Notes under the pieces: model-generated
The model's database searches: none
The model's input: only the letters and a program-made list of their open reading frames with translations
What the model was told of the DNA's origin: nothing
Position numbers and translations under genes: made by a program
Source of the DNA: Acanthosepion esculentum
Taxonomy: Eukaryota > Mollusca > Cephalopoda > Sepiida > Sepiidae
NCBI GenBank assembly: GCA_964036315.1
Contig: OZ038487.1
Span: 51,843,219-51,907,218, forward strand
Length of the DNA: 64,000 nt
Reading direction: 5' to 3'
In this document: piece after piece, positions 1 to 11,236 of the stretch
Layout of the letters: each line of letters opens with the position of its first letter
Position numbering within the stretch: position 1 is the stretch's first letter

Positions 1-94
1 CTCTGATCAGAAGATTGGAGGTTTTGAGGAGTATAGAATCACTTCTTAATTGCTGTTGTTCCCAAGTTCACACTGACCTGGGGTTGTAGCACCT

Positions 95-345
95 GTTAGG
101 GCCCCAGATATAGGCAAATAGTGAACCCCCAAACAAAAACAAAACACTATGAAAATATAAAAATATGTATTTATAGTAAAAATACCAGCAATACATTTTT
201 ATATAAAAAAAATTACCAACAACATCTAGTGATAGTAAAATTACAAAAAACTACATTTTATCTGTAGTTGAAGGCACACAAATGTGTTCAAAATATTTAG
301 ATTTTGGCATTAAATAACACATAGAGGGTGATATGCTGATACCAA
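95..345 (+). repeat. Dispersed SINE-like repeat, copy 1
   Basis: An AT-rich stretch with several short 'accagcaatacat'-type motifs ends in a 'ggcattaaataacacat...gggtgatatgct' block at about 305-340. The same order of motifs recurs at 63,390-63,625, and the terminal block alone recurs near 580, 45,270, 52,160 and 63,555. The 'cattaaataaccca...gttgatatg' end followed by CAAA-type runs looks like the 3' tail of a SINE. Tails of this general form are known from octopus tRNA-derived SINEs, but I match by memory only. No Pol III A/B boxes are visible in this copy, so it may be 5'-truncated. Confidence 0.45.
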
Positions 346-569
346 ACAACCAACATGAAAGAAGTATTTCATGACATTAATCCATATAATATCCACAAAT
401 CAAACTGTATTCCAAATTATAACTACAACATAAAACATACATATAACTGACTCTAATAATTATGTCTACATGAAGATGTATTTGTTCAAAATCTGAGTAT
501 CATCAATCATGTATTCAACTGTAAAAGCAGAATAACTTATATCATATTTTTATTACTTCAAAGCTCCCA

Positions 570-650
570 AGAAAATTAAATTTTGGCATTAAATGACCCA
601 TGAATTGAGTTGATATGCCATTAAACAAACAAACAAATCAATCAATCAAT
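570..650 (+). repeat. SINE-like 3' tail with CAAA/CAAT run
   Basis: A second copy of the 'ttggcattaaatgaccca...gttgatatgccattaaac' tail is followed directly by (aaac)n and (aatc)n short repeats, the expected form of a retroposed SINE 3' end. Nothing upstream matches the first copy well, so this is a truncated insertion. Confidence 0.4.
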
Positions 651-1210
651 CTAAAAGCTGCCAGTTTTCCTCTTAGGTATTTGTTAACCAATTTGCAATT
701 CAATAGGAGGAGATGGGTTTGCCTATCACCTGGGTCACACACCTCCCCAGTATTTAAACAAGAGTAGAAGTTTATCCCCCGTTTCTTGTTGAGGATTGGG
801 TTTCTGGTTCCTTCTAATGTTTTTCATTATCTGTCATTCCCAGTAACCCCTTGCGTCATAGTGGCACTATAGCCTTATCTGAGGTGAAGTGATTAAAAAA
901 AAATTACTTTTGAGAATAATTTGCATATATTCAATAACAATGTGATAGAGCAATAGTTACCATTGTCTTTATTATATTTTTTATAAAGTACGAATACTAT
1001 TCCTCGACTGAAGTTTTTATGTACTTTTCTTCACCATACAAAATACACAATTAAATAACTGAGCTAATCCTTTATGCAATTTTTCTCCTGCATCTTTCAA
1101 AAGGTGAGTTTCAATGCCATCTTTGCCTGGTGATTTCCTGCATGTTACATTTTGAAGCACAATACTTATTTCAGAGCTGCTGTTACTACAGTAACATCAT
1201 TATTATCTGC
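651..1210. other. Unassigned AT-rich sequence
   Basis: No open reading frame, repeat family or RNA gene recognised. A slightly GC-richer block at 690-880 contains a TATTTAAA-type TATA-like element, but there is no coding sequence after it. Confidence 0.3.
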
Positions 1211-1214
1211 CAAA

Positions 1215-2085
1215 CTGGAAGGTTTGGAAGTGGAAATTTTGATCTGGAAGACTGAAAATGTTCTTACAGGCTTGCAGTTATTGATAACGACCAAATTGAA
1301 AAGCTGATTAAAAAATAATCCAAATCATACAACATGGGACATCACAGGGATACTCAAGATATATCATATGGGTTTTGTAAGGCATTTGAAAACACTTGGA
1401 TTAATGAACAGCTACAATGTTTAGATGCTTCAGGATTTAACAGAAAAAACATTTAATGGACTTTATGTCTATCTGCAATTAAAACATTTCTTTGTCCAAA
1501 TGCAACTAAACAAATCTTTTTAAAGAACAATAACAGGTGATGAAAAGTGGATTATTTACGACAATGTGGCATGAAAAGGTCCTAAGGAAAATTAAATGGT
1601 GATGTTGTATATCTGGTGAGATTTGATAAACATTGTGTATTACATGCTCCTTTCATAAAATCAGTGGTTGAATTAGACAAAATGGACTGATTGAAGGAAG
1701 AAATTGATGGAAAACATCTGCATTTGGTCAATCAGATGAGTGTCATCTTCCATCAAGACAATGCCAGACTCTACATCTCTTTGTAGTCCCAGTAGAAATT
1801 AGTATAGATTGGTTGGGGTGTCCTATTACACCCGCTGTACTCACCTGAACTGGCAGCTTTGGATTACCAATTATTTCAATTCCTGTAAAATTCTCTTAAT
1901 GAGAAGACTTTCCATTCTCTGGAAACCTGTAAAAACCACTTAAAACAGTTCCATCACCCAGCAAAATAAAACGTTCTGGGAGGATGAAATCAGGAAGCTG
2001 CCTCAAAGGTAGCAGAACAAAATGGTTCATATGGAATTGAATAAATCTATGTACAAATACCTAAATATTTTCTTTGAAATTCACT
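1215..2085 (+). pseudogene. Mariner-family transposase relic
   Basis: Translating across frameshifts recovers a mariner-type DDE transposase. A GNFDLED-like stretch near 1,230 precedes an N-terminal DNA-binding remnant. ITGDEKW (about 1,530-1,550) carries the first catalytic Asp, a FHQDNAR motif (about 1,750) the second, and 'YSPELAALDYQLF' (about 1,840-1,880) the third. A C-terminal 'EQNGSY' motif lies near 2,020. Known mariner transposases cut and paste DNA at TA sites. This copy has many stops and frameshifts and no clear ITRs, so it is dead. The type resembles the mariner group that includes SETMAR-like elements, and it resembles the relic at 34.0-34.95 kb. Assignment to the mariner family is fairly secure; the subfamily is inferred. 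Confidence 0.75.
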
Positions 2086-2179
2086 TAACAAATGCTACAA
2101 ACTTATGTCCTCACCCAATAAATAGTCACATAAAAACAACATGTATGACTAAAGTATAGGATTTGATGAGAGCGTACTG

Positions 2180-3045
2180 AAATGTCTGACCAAGAAACGT
2201 TTCCAAAATGAATCTGATGCTTAATTATTTGATCAGAGTCTGATCTCTCCACTGATCTAGTTCTAACAGCTCACAGACCTGATATTGAATTTTTTCCACT
2301 CCTGATGAATGGTTGTACTCTCAATGAGACCCTTTGCCTTGAATGTCTATTGGGACTCAATTTCACCCCAGACCTCAAGTGGAACTCATCTATACAATCT
2401 ATCGATAAAGACACTGGAAAAGTGGTAATTTTTTTATGCTGCTCAAGAAAGTATTCCTGCTCTGATCTATCTTTACAAAAGCCAAATCAGACCAAAAATG
2501 GAATATTGCTGCTGCATCAAGGCTAAAGCTGCCCAAACCTCACTTTCCAGTCTTGACATAATTCAAAAACATTTACGTGGCTTAGAGGGTAATTAATTAT
2601 TTTCAACCCTACAGCCTCTTTCTCACAGAGGAGACATCACAAGCCCATTTCTGTTCTATTACTATTTTCATAGTAAATGTTCAGATGATCTACTTTTCTT
2701 AAATGTACCTGTTCAGACCTTCACAGCTAGGATTCATCATGCCATGTACACAGGGTCAAATCATTCTCATTTTTTGTATTCCATTGATAAAAAGGAAGTC
2801 TCACTCAGCTTTTTCTCAAGAACTGTTACATTGTGGAACAGACTCCCATGGGTATACTTTGCTGATTACTACACTCTTAACCACTTCATATCTAGGGTCA
2901 ACTGTTAATTATCCTACATATCCTCATAATAATCACTTCTTACTTCTTCCATTTAGACCCTTAAAAAAATCTTATTCAGTAACCCTCTACCTTGAATGGC
3001 TCTTGGGTCTTGTATTGGTTGAACAATTAGTGGGGAAAAAAGTAG
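2180..3045 (+). mobile_element. LINE-A 3' portion (reverse transcriptase C-terminus)
   Basis: The plus strand encodes, with frameshifts, the C-terminal part of a non-LTR retrotransposon reverse transcriptase. 'LLGLNFTPDLKWNS' (about 2,346-2,387) is the conserved block after the catalytic core, followed by a 'KPNQTKNGILLL' block equivalent to the 'RPKMEYC' region of intact copies. Further downstream come 'CIPLIKRKS', 'TLWNRLP'-like and terminal 'LYLEWLLGL' blocks (2,985-3,025). The catalytic YxDD core lies outside the fragment. Related tails occur at 21.9, 23.5, 24.0, 38.2, 46.6 and 57.7 kb. The clade (CR1/Jockey-like) is inferred from the motif set only. Confidence 0.75.
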
Positions 3046-3765
3046 GTTGGCCTGAGAACTTTTCATCACCACCTTGTGCTTGATTGGTTATATTCATTAA
3101 TCCAAGATGCTTTCTAATTTCAACAGAGTAAAGTATCCTTTTTATTTACCCGCCTCCCTGCAACTGAAGCAAAAACAAAAACACCCACAATGTTGGCTAA
3201 AAAAAAAATATGAAAAAACAGAATCTCTTGTTTGTCAGATGGATGCCTTTTGACTTCATTAAACAGATGATAATCCTCCTGAGATCCATTTACAGATCCA
3301 GAACTTGGTTCTTGTTGACACATGACATTATTATCACAAACAATAATTCAATCAACATGAAGTCATCAGTGTACTGTGCCCTCTGTCAGAACCTCCTTTT
3401 GTTTTTAACCCTTATCAACAGGAAATCTGCCGGCAAAAACACAGCCAAGCAATATCCACAAATAAAGATATATTGCATTGTACTAATGCTTGATTGACAA
3501 TGTCTCTGGTAACTATCAGTGAAATGAATGATGACCATTTATTTTGTGGTTATCAGTGACAGACAAACTCTAAAATAAATTTAGTCTGATCATTCAAGCT
3601 TGGCTCCTTAACTCTTCCTTGTTCAAAATCTCTTGCTGATAAATTTATACAAAAATGTTAACATCAAAGAGATTCCGAAAAGAAAAAGAAAAACACCCTA
3701 AAACAGCTGATATACAAATACAAATATTCAACAGTTATTTTTTTAAAATCAGTATCACCCCCATA
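3046..3765. other. Unassigned AT-rich sequence
   Basis: Short open frames on both strands have no recognisable motif and look like chance frames. No RNA gene or repeat was recognised. Confidence 0.3.
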
Positions 3766-4068
3766 CAAGGCAGTAAAGCCACTAAGACACAAGGGGTTGT
3801 AAGGTGTGGAAGAATTAGGTACAGAAACATTAATAATGAGCTTGAAGAGAAAAGAGTAATCAGCGGGACAGTATATTGCATTTAAATTTTTGCAGATTAA
3901 AGTTGACTGGAAAGCATGGAGCCGGAAGGGAGTTCCACAAGCGAGAATTGCAAGAAACTGTTAGCATAGAACTTACAGCTGCATCTAGCCATTTCAACTG
4001 TAAATACCAGTCTAGTATTGTGCTTAAATTCAAAAAGTTTAGGTACCATAGCAAAGAACTCATCCTAA
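3766..4068 (-). mobile_element. LINE-B 3' end (sense part of a twin-primed copy)
   Basis: On the minus strand this is the 3' end of LINE-B. The frame runs from an 'MVPKLFEFKHNTRL' block through 'SRLWNSLPAPCFPVNFNLQKFKCNI' and continues into a 3' UTR shared with copies at 18.0, 20.0 and 27.8 kb. The LWNSLP motif is typical of the extreme C-terminus of CR1/Jockey-like reverse transcriptases. The fragment abuts an inverted RT fragment at 4,069, and the two overlap in content by the 'MVP-L-EFK--TRL' block. Confidence 0.7.
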
Positions 4069-4345
4069 CAATTATCATGACAGGATGCATTACCATGCTT
4101 AGAATATTGCTACCACAAATGGTCTGGTGCCCCTGCTATTTATCTTGAGCTCCTTGATAAAATCCAAAGAAGAATTAGCAATATTAATGGTCCTAATCTG
4201 GCTGCTTGGTTTCAGTCACTTAGCCACTGACATAAGGTTGTATCTCTGCAGCTTTTTTATAAATACTTTCATGCTAATTGTTCAGTTGAGCTTTTTGCTA
4301 TGGTACCTAGACTGTATGAATTTAAATGCAGTACTAGACTTACAG
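4069..4345 (+). mobile_element. LINE-B RT segment, inverted relative to its 3' end
   Basis: The plus strand encodes 'CLEYCYH', 'GAPAIYLELLDKIQRRI', a 'QLFYKYFHANCSVEL' stretch and ends at 'MVPRLYEFKCSTRL'. This is the RT C-terminal region that lies immediately upstream of the block found on the minus strand at 3,766-4,068. Head-to-head orientation with the 5' ends of both pieces meeting at about 4,068 is the arrangement known from twin-primed L1 insertions. Confidence 0.65.
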
Positions 4346-5040
4346 TTTTTGTTCAAGGTTTAACAGATAAAAAAGATGCTGAAATAAGAGTAGAAATTTT
4401 AATGAAAATTGAACAAAACAGTAATATTACACTGCAAGAAATAGTGGAAAATTGCCAGACAATTCTAAGTCTGAAATACAATACTGAAGAAATTCAGAAA
4501 AAAAGAATGGTACAAGAAAAGGACAATAAATTCTGGTTTCAGATGTGGTAAATTACACCTTGGTAAAGACTGTCCATTTAAAAATACAACATATAACTAG
4601 TGTGGTAAATGAGAACATATAAAGTCACACTGCAAAACTAAACCAAGAAAAAAATTCAAAAGATGGGGAGATACTAATACTAATTAAAAAATAAAATATT
4701 TATAAAAAGTATTAATCTCAAAAGGATTGATGTTGTAGAGCAAATAGTATACCTCCGGTGACTATATGAACTAGTCCATAACCATAAAATAAAGAGATCC
4801 ATATCAGAGGTAAAAAAAACAAGCCATTTGCAGTCAGTCTCCAGACTAAGTAATACAGGTGTCATGGCAAGTTGCCGAAGCAGTATTTATATTATAAGCT
4901 CAACAAAGCCCGTTATAACACTTTTACTGATGATAATCATTCAGGTGATTTATACAGCATGCAAGAAATGCACAAATTTTTGCTGCTTTTCTTTGTCAAT
5001 CATTAAACCGCTTCTGTGGAAACAAGTATTTCAGTAAGTA
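4346..5040 (+). pseudogene. LTR-retrotransposon gag-like relic
   Basis: A stretch at 4,350-4,490 reads FVQGLTDKKDAEIR, then 'NITLQEIVENCQ'. This resembles the C-terminal capsid/nucleocapsid region of Ty3/gypsy-type gag proteins. In a shifted frame, 4,530-4,665 gives a degenerate zinc-knuckle pair ('CGKLHLGKDCPFK' and 'HIKSHC') followed by a Lys/Arg-rich tail. Both knuckles contain mutations or stops, and no protease or RT could be read downstream. It directly follows the inverted LINE-B piece. A dead retroelement relic is the likeliest reading; the gag assignment rests on motif memory only. Confidence 0.5.
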
Positions 5041-5697
5041 ATTTTATTTAGGAAATGAATATACATATATAGAGAGAGAGAGAATAGGAGAAAATATTGT
5101 CAAAAAAAGAATCTATTAATTCTTTAGATATTATGTCGTTTAGATTTTGTATATGAAAATATGAACAGATATTGGTTTTCGAGATGCAAATAAAAGAATG
5201 TATTTATCAAAAGGGTAATTTAATTTTTCTGGACTGTGATGCTATTCATAGCTAAGCAGTCTAACAGATGCCAGATCATGTGGTGGTTTCTCCTACAAAG
5301 GAGGACGCAGATTTGCACTCTGCTGTAGAACATCTATTTTTTGTTAAGTCTACTGATTGTGCAGGCTGACATACATAATTCACACTGTTTTTAAAAACAA
5401 AAAAAAACAAAGCTTCTACTCAAACATGGGTATCCACAAAATAACATTTTGAGCAGTAGGATAGAGAGAGAGAGAGGAAAGACGTATGACAAAGTTGAAA
5501 AAGTTTTCATGTGACGCATTTCATCCCTGAGGACTTCACTAGACTAGGTTTGTTTACATTGATATGACTACACATGCACATGAACAAGAGATGCTGGCAA
5601 TTTTAACTTTTTAATAATTTTCTTTTTTTCTCTCCATCATTTTTGTTATTAAATGGAAAGAAAAAGAATCTAAATGAAATTGGCTACATTATTTACC
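5041..5697. other. AT-rich spacer with two short (GA)n runs
   Basis: Contains (GA)n runs near 5,070 and 5,465 and otherwise no recognised gene, RNA or repeat family. Confidence 0.3.
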
Positions 5698-5965
5698 TAA
5701 AACACATTATTAAAAAAACAAAACCCATAAGACATTATTAAAAAACCAAAACCAAGAACATATTAAAAAAACAAAACCTAGAACACATTATTAAAAACCT
5801 AAACACAGAACACATTATTAAAAACCTAAACACAGAACACATTATTAAAAAACCAAAACCCAGAACACATTATTAAAAAACAAAACCCAGAACACATTAG
5901 TAAAAAAAACAAAACCCAAAACACATTGTTAAAAAGCCAAAAAATATTATTAAAAAAACAAAAAT
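5698..5965. repeat. 30-bp tandem array ('acacattattaaaaaacaaaaccc' type)
   Basis: About nine degenerate copies of a roughly 30-bp unit containing 'cattattaaaaa-ccaaaac' lie head to tail. The minus-strand open frame over it is only a repeat translation (NNVFWxF units) and is not proposed as a gene. Confidence 0.8.
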
Positions 5966-6359
5966 ATATTAAAGAAAAACTTTTTTCAAAAACATTTTCA
6001 AAATTTAAAATTCCCAGCATCTCATACATGCAAATATGTAGTCAGATCAACATAAACAAACCTTGTCCGATGAATACCTAAGAGACAAAATACTTCACAC
6101 AAAAACAGTTTCCACTTTGTTATACATCTTCCTCATCTTTCTTGATATATATATATATATATATCATTTGTCATCCACAGACAGACTGTTTTGCTGTATC
6201 ATAGCTCATCAGTGTGGTGAGACATCCAATTGCCTCAAGCCAGGATCAAAACCCAACTGATTTAGCATCAGTCGGAGATTTTTCCCCTAAGCTATCAGCA
6301 GGTAATGTATATGTATATATGTATGTATGTATACCTCAAGCAAAGCAATAAAAGTGTCT

Positions 6360-6419
6360 ATGATATCAGGGTTTACTGAGAGAGAAAGAAAACATTACTG
6401 AGGAGAGAAGTCATCTTCT
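6360..6419 (-). mobile_element. LINE-B 3' UTR, outer part interrupted by LINE-C
   Basis: 'gtttactgagagagaaagaaa...gaggagag' matches the LINE-B 3' UTR seen at 19,970-20,025. The LINE-B sequence resumes at about 6,895, so the intervening LINE-C piece sits inside it. Confidence 0.5.
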
Positions 6420-6860
6420 TTATGTGCCATGTCTCTTCTGGACATAGGCGATCATGGTCCTCGACATCTTTCTGTTCCTTGTAGTGCTTAATAAATTTTG
6501 TTTTTTTACTATTTCTCCCAAAGCCTGTTCTATCATCTACTTACTCAAACTCACCAAGTTCATTACATTTTATTCCTCTGTCCTTCTTTCCCTCTGTCCT
6601 GTGAGTATCAGATTTTCCAAACCCTCCTTCCTCATGCCCCAGAAATTTCAACTGCCTTTTCCTGATGTTAAATATAAGTTTCCTTTTTGTTTCCATTTTC
6701 TTTAAAACCTTGTTGGTGCTCACATGTTCAGCCGTTGGTATCTTCAGCATCTTTCTGTAAAATCACATCTTTGAGGAGATTGTCCAGCATCCCATGCCAT
6801 ATATGAGGACAGATATCGCATAGCAGTTCAGTACTCTTTCCTTTGTTTCTAAGTTTTTTC
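6420..6860 (-). mobile_element. LINE-C 3' portion (RTE-like RT C-terminus)
   Basis: The minus strand encodes 'MLKIPTAEHVS', 'VLKKMETKRKLIFNIRKRQLKFLGH' and 'EGKKDRG' blocks (about 6,560-6,750). This is the characteristic end of RTE-like non-LTR reverse transcriptases ('IRKRQL-FLGH...G--RGKQR'). The terminal 'HG--GT' block is on the low-coordinate side near 6,430. Frameshifts disrupt it. The same family occurs at 29.7, 36.4, 56.36, 57.25 and 57.95-59.1 kb. Confidence 0.75.
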
Positions 6861-6894
6861 TGTCCTTTAATAGTCTGATTTACTTTTGGAATGC

Positions 6895-6995
6895 ATCATT
6901 GTCAAATGAGATGGCATTTAAATTTTTGAAGACCATAGTTGTCAGGAAAGCAAAAATCAAGAGGAGAATTCCGCCAATGAAAAATGTAAGAAAAG
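6895..6995 (-). mobile_element. LINE-B tail, inner part
   Basis: 'gatggcatttaaatttttgaag...gtcaggaaagc' is the reverse complement of the LINE-B 'FNLQKFKCN' coding end, as at 20,060 and 27,910. It continues the piece at 6,360-6,419. Confidence 0.55.
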
Positions 6996-7166
6996 AAACT
7001 TTTACCATAATATTTATTAATTATATGATGAATATATAATACAGATTTGAAAATTTTTATTTTGACTTATCTGATCTGTCAGCAGTTTTTTCTGATAATA
7101 CTGTTTCAACAACAAAAAAAGTGTCATGAGAAATGTTTCCCTCAGTTTATCACACAAAATTAAATC

Positions 7167-7170
<4 letters not shown>

Positions 7171-7211
<41 letters not shown>

Positions 7212-7212
7212 C

Positions 7213-7256
<44 letters not shown>

Positions 7257-7258
7257 AC

Positions 7259-7290
<32 letters not shown>

Positions 7291-7553
7291 ACGTATATAT
7301 ATATATATATGTATACGTATATATATATATATATATATATATACGTATACATATATATATATATATACGTATATATATATGCATATATATATATGTATAT
7401 ATATATATATATGTATGTATATGTATATATGTATATATATACATATATATATGTATATATATACATATATATGTATATATATACATATATATATATATGT
7501 ATATATATACATAGATGTATGTATGTATGTATGTATATATATATATATGTATA

Positions 7554-7586
<33 letters not shown>

Positions 7587-7633
7587 GTGTGTATATATAT
7601 GTGTGTGTGTATATATATATATATATGTGTGTG

Positions 7634-7688
<55 letters not shown>

Positions 7689-7757
7689 ATATATATATAT
7701 ATGTATATATGTATATATATATATATATGTGTGTGTGTGCGTATGTATATATGTATG

Positions 7758-7803
<46 letters not shown>
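7171..7803. repeat. 633-bp TA/TATG/TACG/GT compound microsatellite ending in (GA)n
   Basis: An almost pure alternating purine-pyrimidine tract. (TA)n is interspersed with TATG, TACG and a (GT)n of about 35 bp (7,650-7,687), and the tract ends in a (GA)n run. Open frames on both strands in several phases (YIYI/HTHT repeats) are artefacts of the absence of stop codons, not genes. Confidence 0.95.
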
Positions 7804-8157
7804 ATGAGACAAAGTGGAAAAGCCATAAACAAGATTTTTTGTCAACATCTGTTGGTCTTGGCTTCTTCATGTCAGAATTCGGTTAAATGCATGTGTCGTT
7901 TATAGCTTTTCCACTTTGTTTTATCATTTCCACTTTTCTTTCTGGATACTATTAAACATCCTACACATAAACACACACATATATATATATATATATATAA
8001 GTGAAAAATTATCCACCCTTCTGTTTTGTCCTACTACCTTCTGTTCATGTGTGTTTATAATTGTACTATTGTCGGACCTGCGATCAAAGTCTGAGCTTGA
8101 TCAAGCCACGTAATGTGCGTAATAGTGAGAGTTAACTGAGAGGTTTTCCATTTAAAA

Positions 8158-9195
8158 ATGGCAGGATATTCATATTGTGAGCAGGTAGATATGATTTTTA
8201 CATACAGTCGCTCAAATGATAATGGACGTGAAGTGGCATGCCTGTATAATATTGTGTTACCAGACCAAAGACAGCCCTGTCATCCAACCCTTGCTGCTTT
8301 TATCATTGTGTTGCTGAGACTGAATCCATGGCTCCACAAACTATGGATTGAGGAAGACCAAAATCTGCTCATACACCTGACCATGAAGAACACATTCTAC
8401 AGGCTGTTGAAGATGATCCAGGTTTCAGTACACATTAAGTGCCCTAGCATGTCATACATATCATAGTATCACATGAAGTCTACTTCAAGAGCAGCTCCTG
8501 TATCCATATCATTTGTAATATGTGCATGGTCTTTAGCCCCCTGATCACTCATAACAGGAGAACTTTTGCCAATGGTTTATTGCACAAACTGCCAATCCGG
8601 TCTTTGTATCTTCAGTCCTGTTTATGACTGAAGCAACATTTGAAAGAGAGGGAACAAATTATAGAAAACAACATTTGTGAGTGGATCAGAATCCCCATGA
8701 TACAATACAGATTAGCATCAGGTTATGATTAATGTGTGGGCTGGAATTGTAGGTGACTGTCTAGTAAGTCCATATGTTCTTCCAGCATGTCTTACAGGAG
8801 CTGTCTACAGGGACTTTATTTGGAACACACTTCCAGACCTGCTAGTATGAAGCTGCATGTCGTTCATGCATTATGGGGCTCCAGCACATTTTAATCACAT
8901 TATTCAGGAGGTACTGGCTGACATCTATCATGAAATATAGATAGGTAGGGGAGGACTGGTTTCATGGATTGCACATTCCTCTGACCTCAATCCTTTGGAT
9001 TTTTATTTTAGGCCACCTGAAACAATTGGTTTATGCAGCAGACATTAATAAGATGCTTCATCAACATGTAACAGGAGTCTGCAAAACCATGTGGGTGTAT
9101 TTTAAAGGGTCTGCCAGTCAGTGATCTGATGGGTGCATGTGTCTTTAGAAGCAAGCAGGAGGACATTTTAAACATTTGTTATGAGTTGGTATGTT
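8158..9195 (+). pseudogene. DUF4817-type DDE transposase relic
   Basis: Starts with MAGYSYCEQVDMIF (8,158), equivalent to the 'Y--E--DM-F-YG---GN-REA--LY---FPDR--P-H-TF' head of transposon proteins annotated with DUF4817 in invertebrates. Reading across frameshifts recovers a 'LYPYH' segment, 'FCQWF', 'VLFMTEATF' (first catalytic region, with the Asp of FTDEATF lost), 'NPHDTIQ', 'GHLKQLVYA' and a terminal 'GGHFKHLL' (about 9,150-9,180). Known relatives are Tc1/mariner-superfamily transposases. Many stops and frameshifts make it inactive. The relic ends 100 bp before a (TA)n tract. The family match comes from remembered motif order; no ITR pair was confirmed. Confidence 0.65.
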
Positions 9196-9297
9196 GAGGT
9201 ACAAAGATGGCCTTTTGGGCATATGTTTAAATGGATATTTTAACCTGTTTTGGTGTCAGAAACCTGCCCCCAAAGTTTGTAAACATTTTGGATACAC

Positions 9298-9302
<5 letters not shown>

Positions 9303-9352
<50 letters not shown>
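9303..9352. repeat. (TA)n microsatellite
   Basis: Pure TA run directly after the transposase relic, possibly marking the old TA target. Confidence 0.9.
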
Positions 9353-9356
<4 letters not shown>

Positions 9357-9427
9357 AAATATAGTTTTAAGGTATGCTACATTTATGGGATAAAATGCTC
9401 AATGTCAGAAATAGAGCATATGTAAAT

Positions 9428-9563
9428 ATAAAAGTGAACATTGGAGTCAAAACTCAGAGGTGACAGACTATTTCATGTTAAACGCAGTTATCAGGCTTGA
9501 TGATTGCATCTAGCATGAAACAGTCAGTCGTCTCTGAGTGCTGACTTCAATGTTTACTTTTAT
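9428..9563. mobile_element. Palindromic (foldback) MITE, full copy
   Basis: The left arm 'ataaaagtgaacattggagtc' is answered by a right arm ending 'gacttcaatgtttacttttat'. Nearly the whole 136 bp folds back on a short loop near 9,497 ('cttgatg'). Shortened relatives lie at 14,131-14,208 and 14,555-14,673. There is no coding capacity. Terminal inversion and repeat copies support a non-autonomous DNA element; the autonomous partner is unknown. Confidence 0.75.
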
Positions 9564-9569
9564 GTACAT

Positions 9570-10860
9570 ATATATATGTGTGTGTCTGTGTGAGATAAAT
9601 TTGCTTCTCGAGGCAGAAATATAAATGGTTACCATTCCAGCTTCTATTGTTCAATCCCCGAATAATTCTCTTTATTCTTGTTACATTTGTTTTTCTCAAT
9701 AAATTTGCTTTGTTTCCCTGTTAAACATTCCAGGTGGCAAAGTGCTTGATATCAGAATAGAATTTGAGGCAGGTTATCAACAGTGACCAACACCCAAAAG
9801 CAGACTGATAAACTATGTCTTTAAAACAACGCCTGCCAGGATATTATCAAACTTGGTCACACATTTTGGAATGTTCCACCTGATCCAGGCATCTAATGTT
9901 CATTTCATATTCTCTCTATCCACTCCAACCTAAATCACTTTACAATGATTCATTGGTCTTTAACTATTCTTAAGTTTTTGTTTTCAGAAAAAAAAAACCC
10001 TAATAAATATTGAAATCCTTATAACTCCTCCCCAGCTACTATCATATCATCGTCTTTATAGAATTTGAGATTACAGCATAAAAGTTAGAAAGTGTCGTCT
10101 CTGAGAGGTGGGGAAAAAGAGGAATGAATTTTTTGGATAGCAGTCAGAAATATTTTGAAGGCATTATCTTATAGAAAAGAAAAACAAGAACAACAAAAAC
10201 GAATAGAATTATTATCAAACATTGTTTAGAGACCTTCTTTTGGTTTGGCCAGACACAAGTGCTTCTGTATAGGTTTGATCGAAAGCACTCCAAAAGAAAT
10301 GGATAATGGATAGGAGATAAAAAGATACAGGATGATGAGAAATTAGGGCTGCCACCTCCTCAACCTTCCCTCCTACCCACCACCATCACCACATCCACAG
10401 CCACCACACATACCACCAAGTGGCCAGAGCCTGGAAACACCTGCTGATATCACAGTGAAGGCGAGGCCAAGTGCATCTTACTTTGTGCATTGATGGTGGT
10501 TGCAGTGGTAGGGATGTGGTTAGGCTTTTCAAAAGTGTAACCTTGAAGTAAAGAGGTAAAATGATGATGATGGTGGTAGCTTAGGTATTTGGGAGGCTGG
10601 GAAGTGAGGAGTGGATGCCAGGGAGGAGAACAAATGAAATGGTACAGTAAGATAAGAAATGTGAGAAAACGAGGCAGATATCTTATTGTTTATTGATGGC
10701 TTAAGATAATGGAAAAGTTTATAACACTGTTAGTAAGAAATACATAACAGAGATTTCAAACAAATATGCACAGTAAAAAAAACACCAAATAGTGTATGTA
10801 CTTGTGACAGATAAATGTATTTTGAGTATACACTTTCCATAAATCACTCACGTTTAAAGA
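9570..10860. other. Low-repeat spacer
   Basis: Mostly single-copy-looking AT-rich DNA. A relatively GC-rich patch at 10,340-10,640 contains CCACCA/ATGATGATGG-type runs but no long frame. No recognised gene. Confidence 0.35.
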
Positions 10861-10864
10861 TTAT

Positions 10865-10908
<44 letters not shown>

Positions 10909-10911
10909 TGT
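10865..10911. repeat. (CA)n(TA)n microsatellite
   Basis: An AC run of about 24 bp is joined to a TA run of about 20 bp. Confidence 0.9.
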
Positions 10912-11030
10912 GTATGGTGGTAGCAATCCTTTTTTCTTATGCGAGTTTCATTAAAAATGACTGACAAGGTGTTTGAAGTTTTTATATAATTTTTCATGTT
11001 TCTTTCATATTAGGACATAAATTTTATAAG

Positions 11031-11236
11031 AATTGTCTGAATGTTTTATATATCCAAGCGTTTTTGTCTATAATTTTAGCCATTATCAAGGATGTATTTT
11101 ATTTTACTTTTAACTGAGTATACAGATAAAATACATAAAACAATCCATGTATTCAGTTAAAAGTAATGTAAAATTCATCCTTCATTATGGTTAAAAGTAT
11201 ACTTGAAAGTGCTTGGATATATAAAACATTCAGACA

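Noticed and set aside
5826..6029. 67-codon minus frame with NNVFW repeats
   Set aside because: Translation of the 30-bp tandem array.
7017..7886. Many overlapping 115-271 codon frames (YIYI/HTHT repeats)
   Set aside because: Translations of a TA/TATG/GT microsatellite; open on both strands and in several phases, so not genes.
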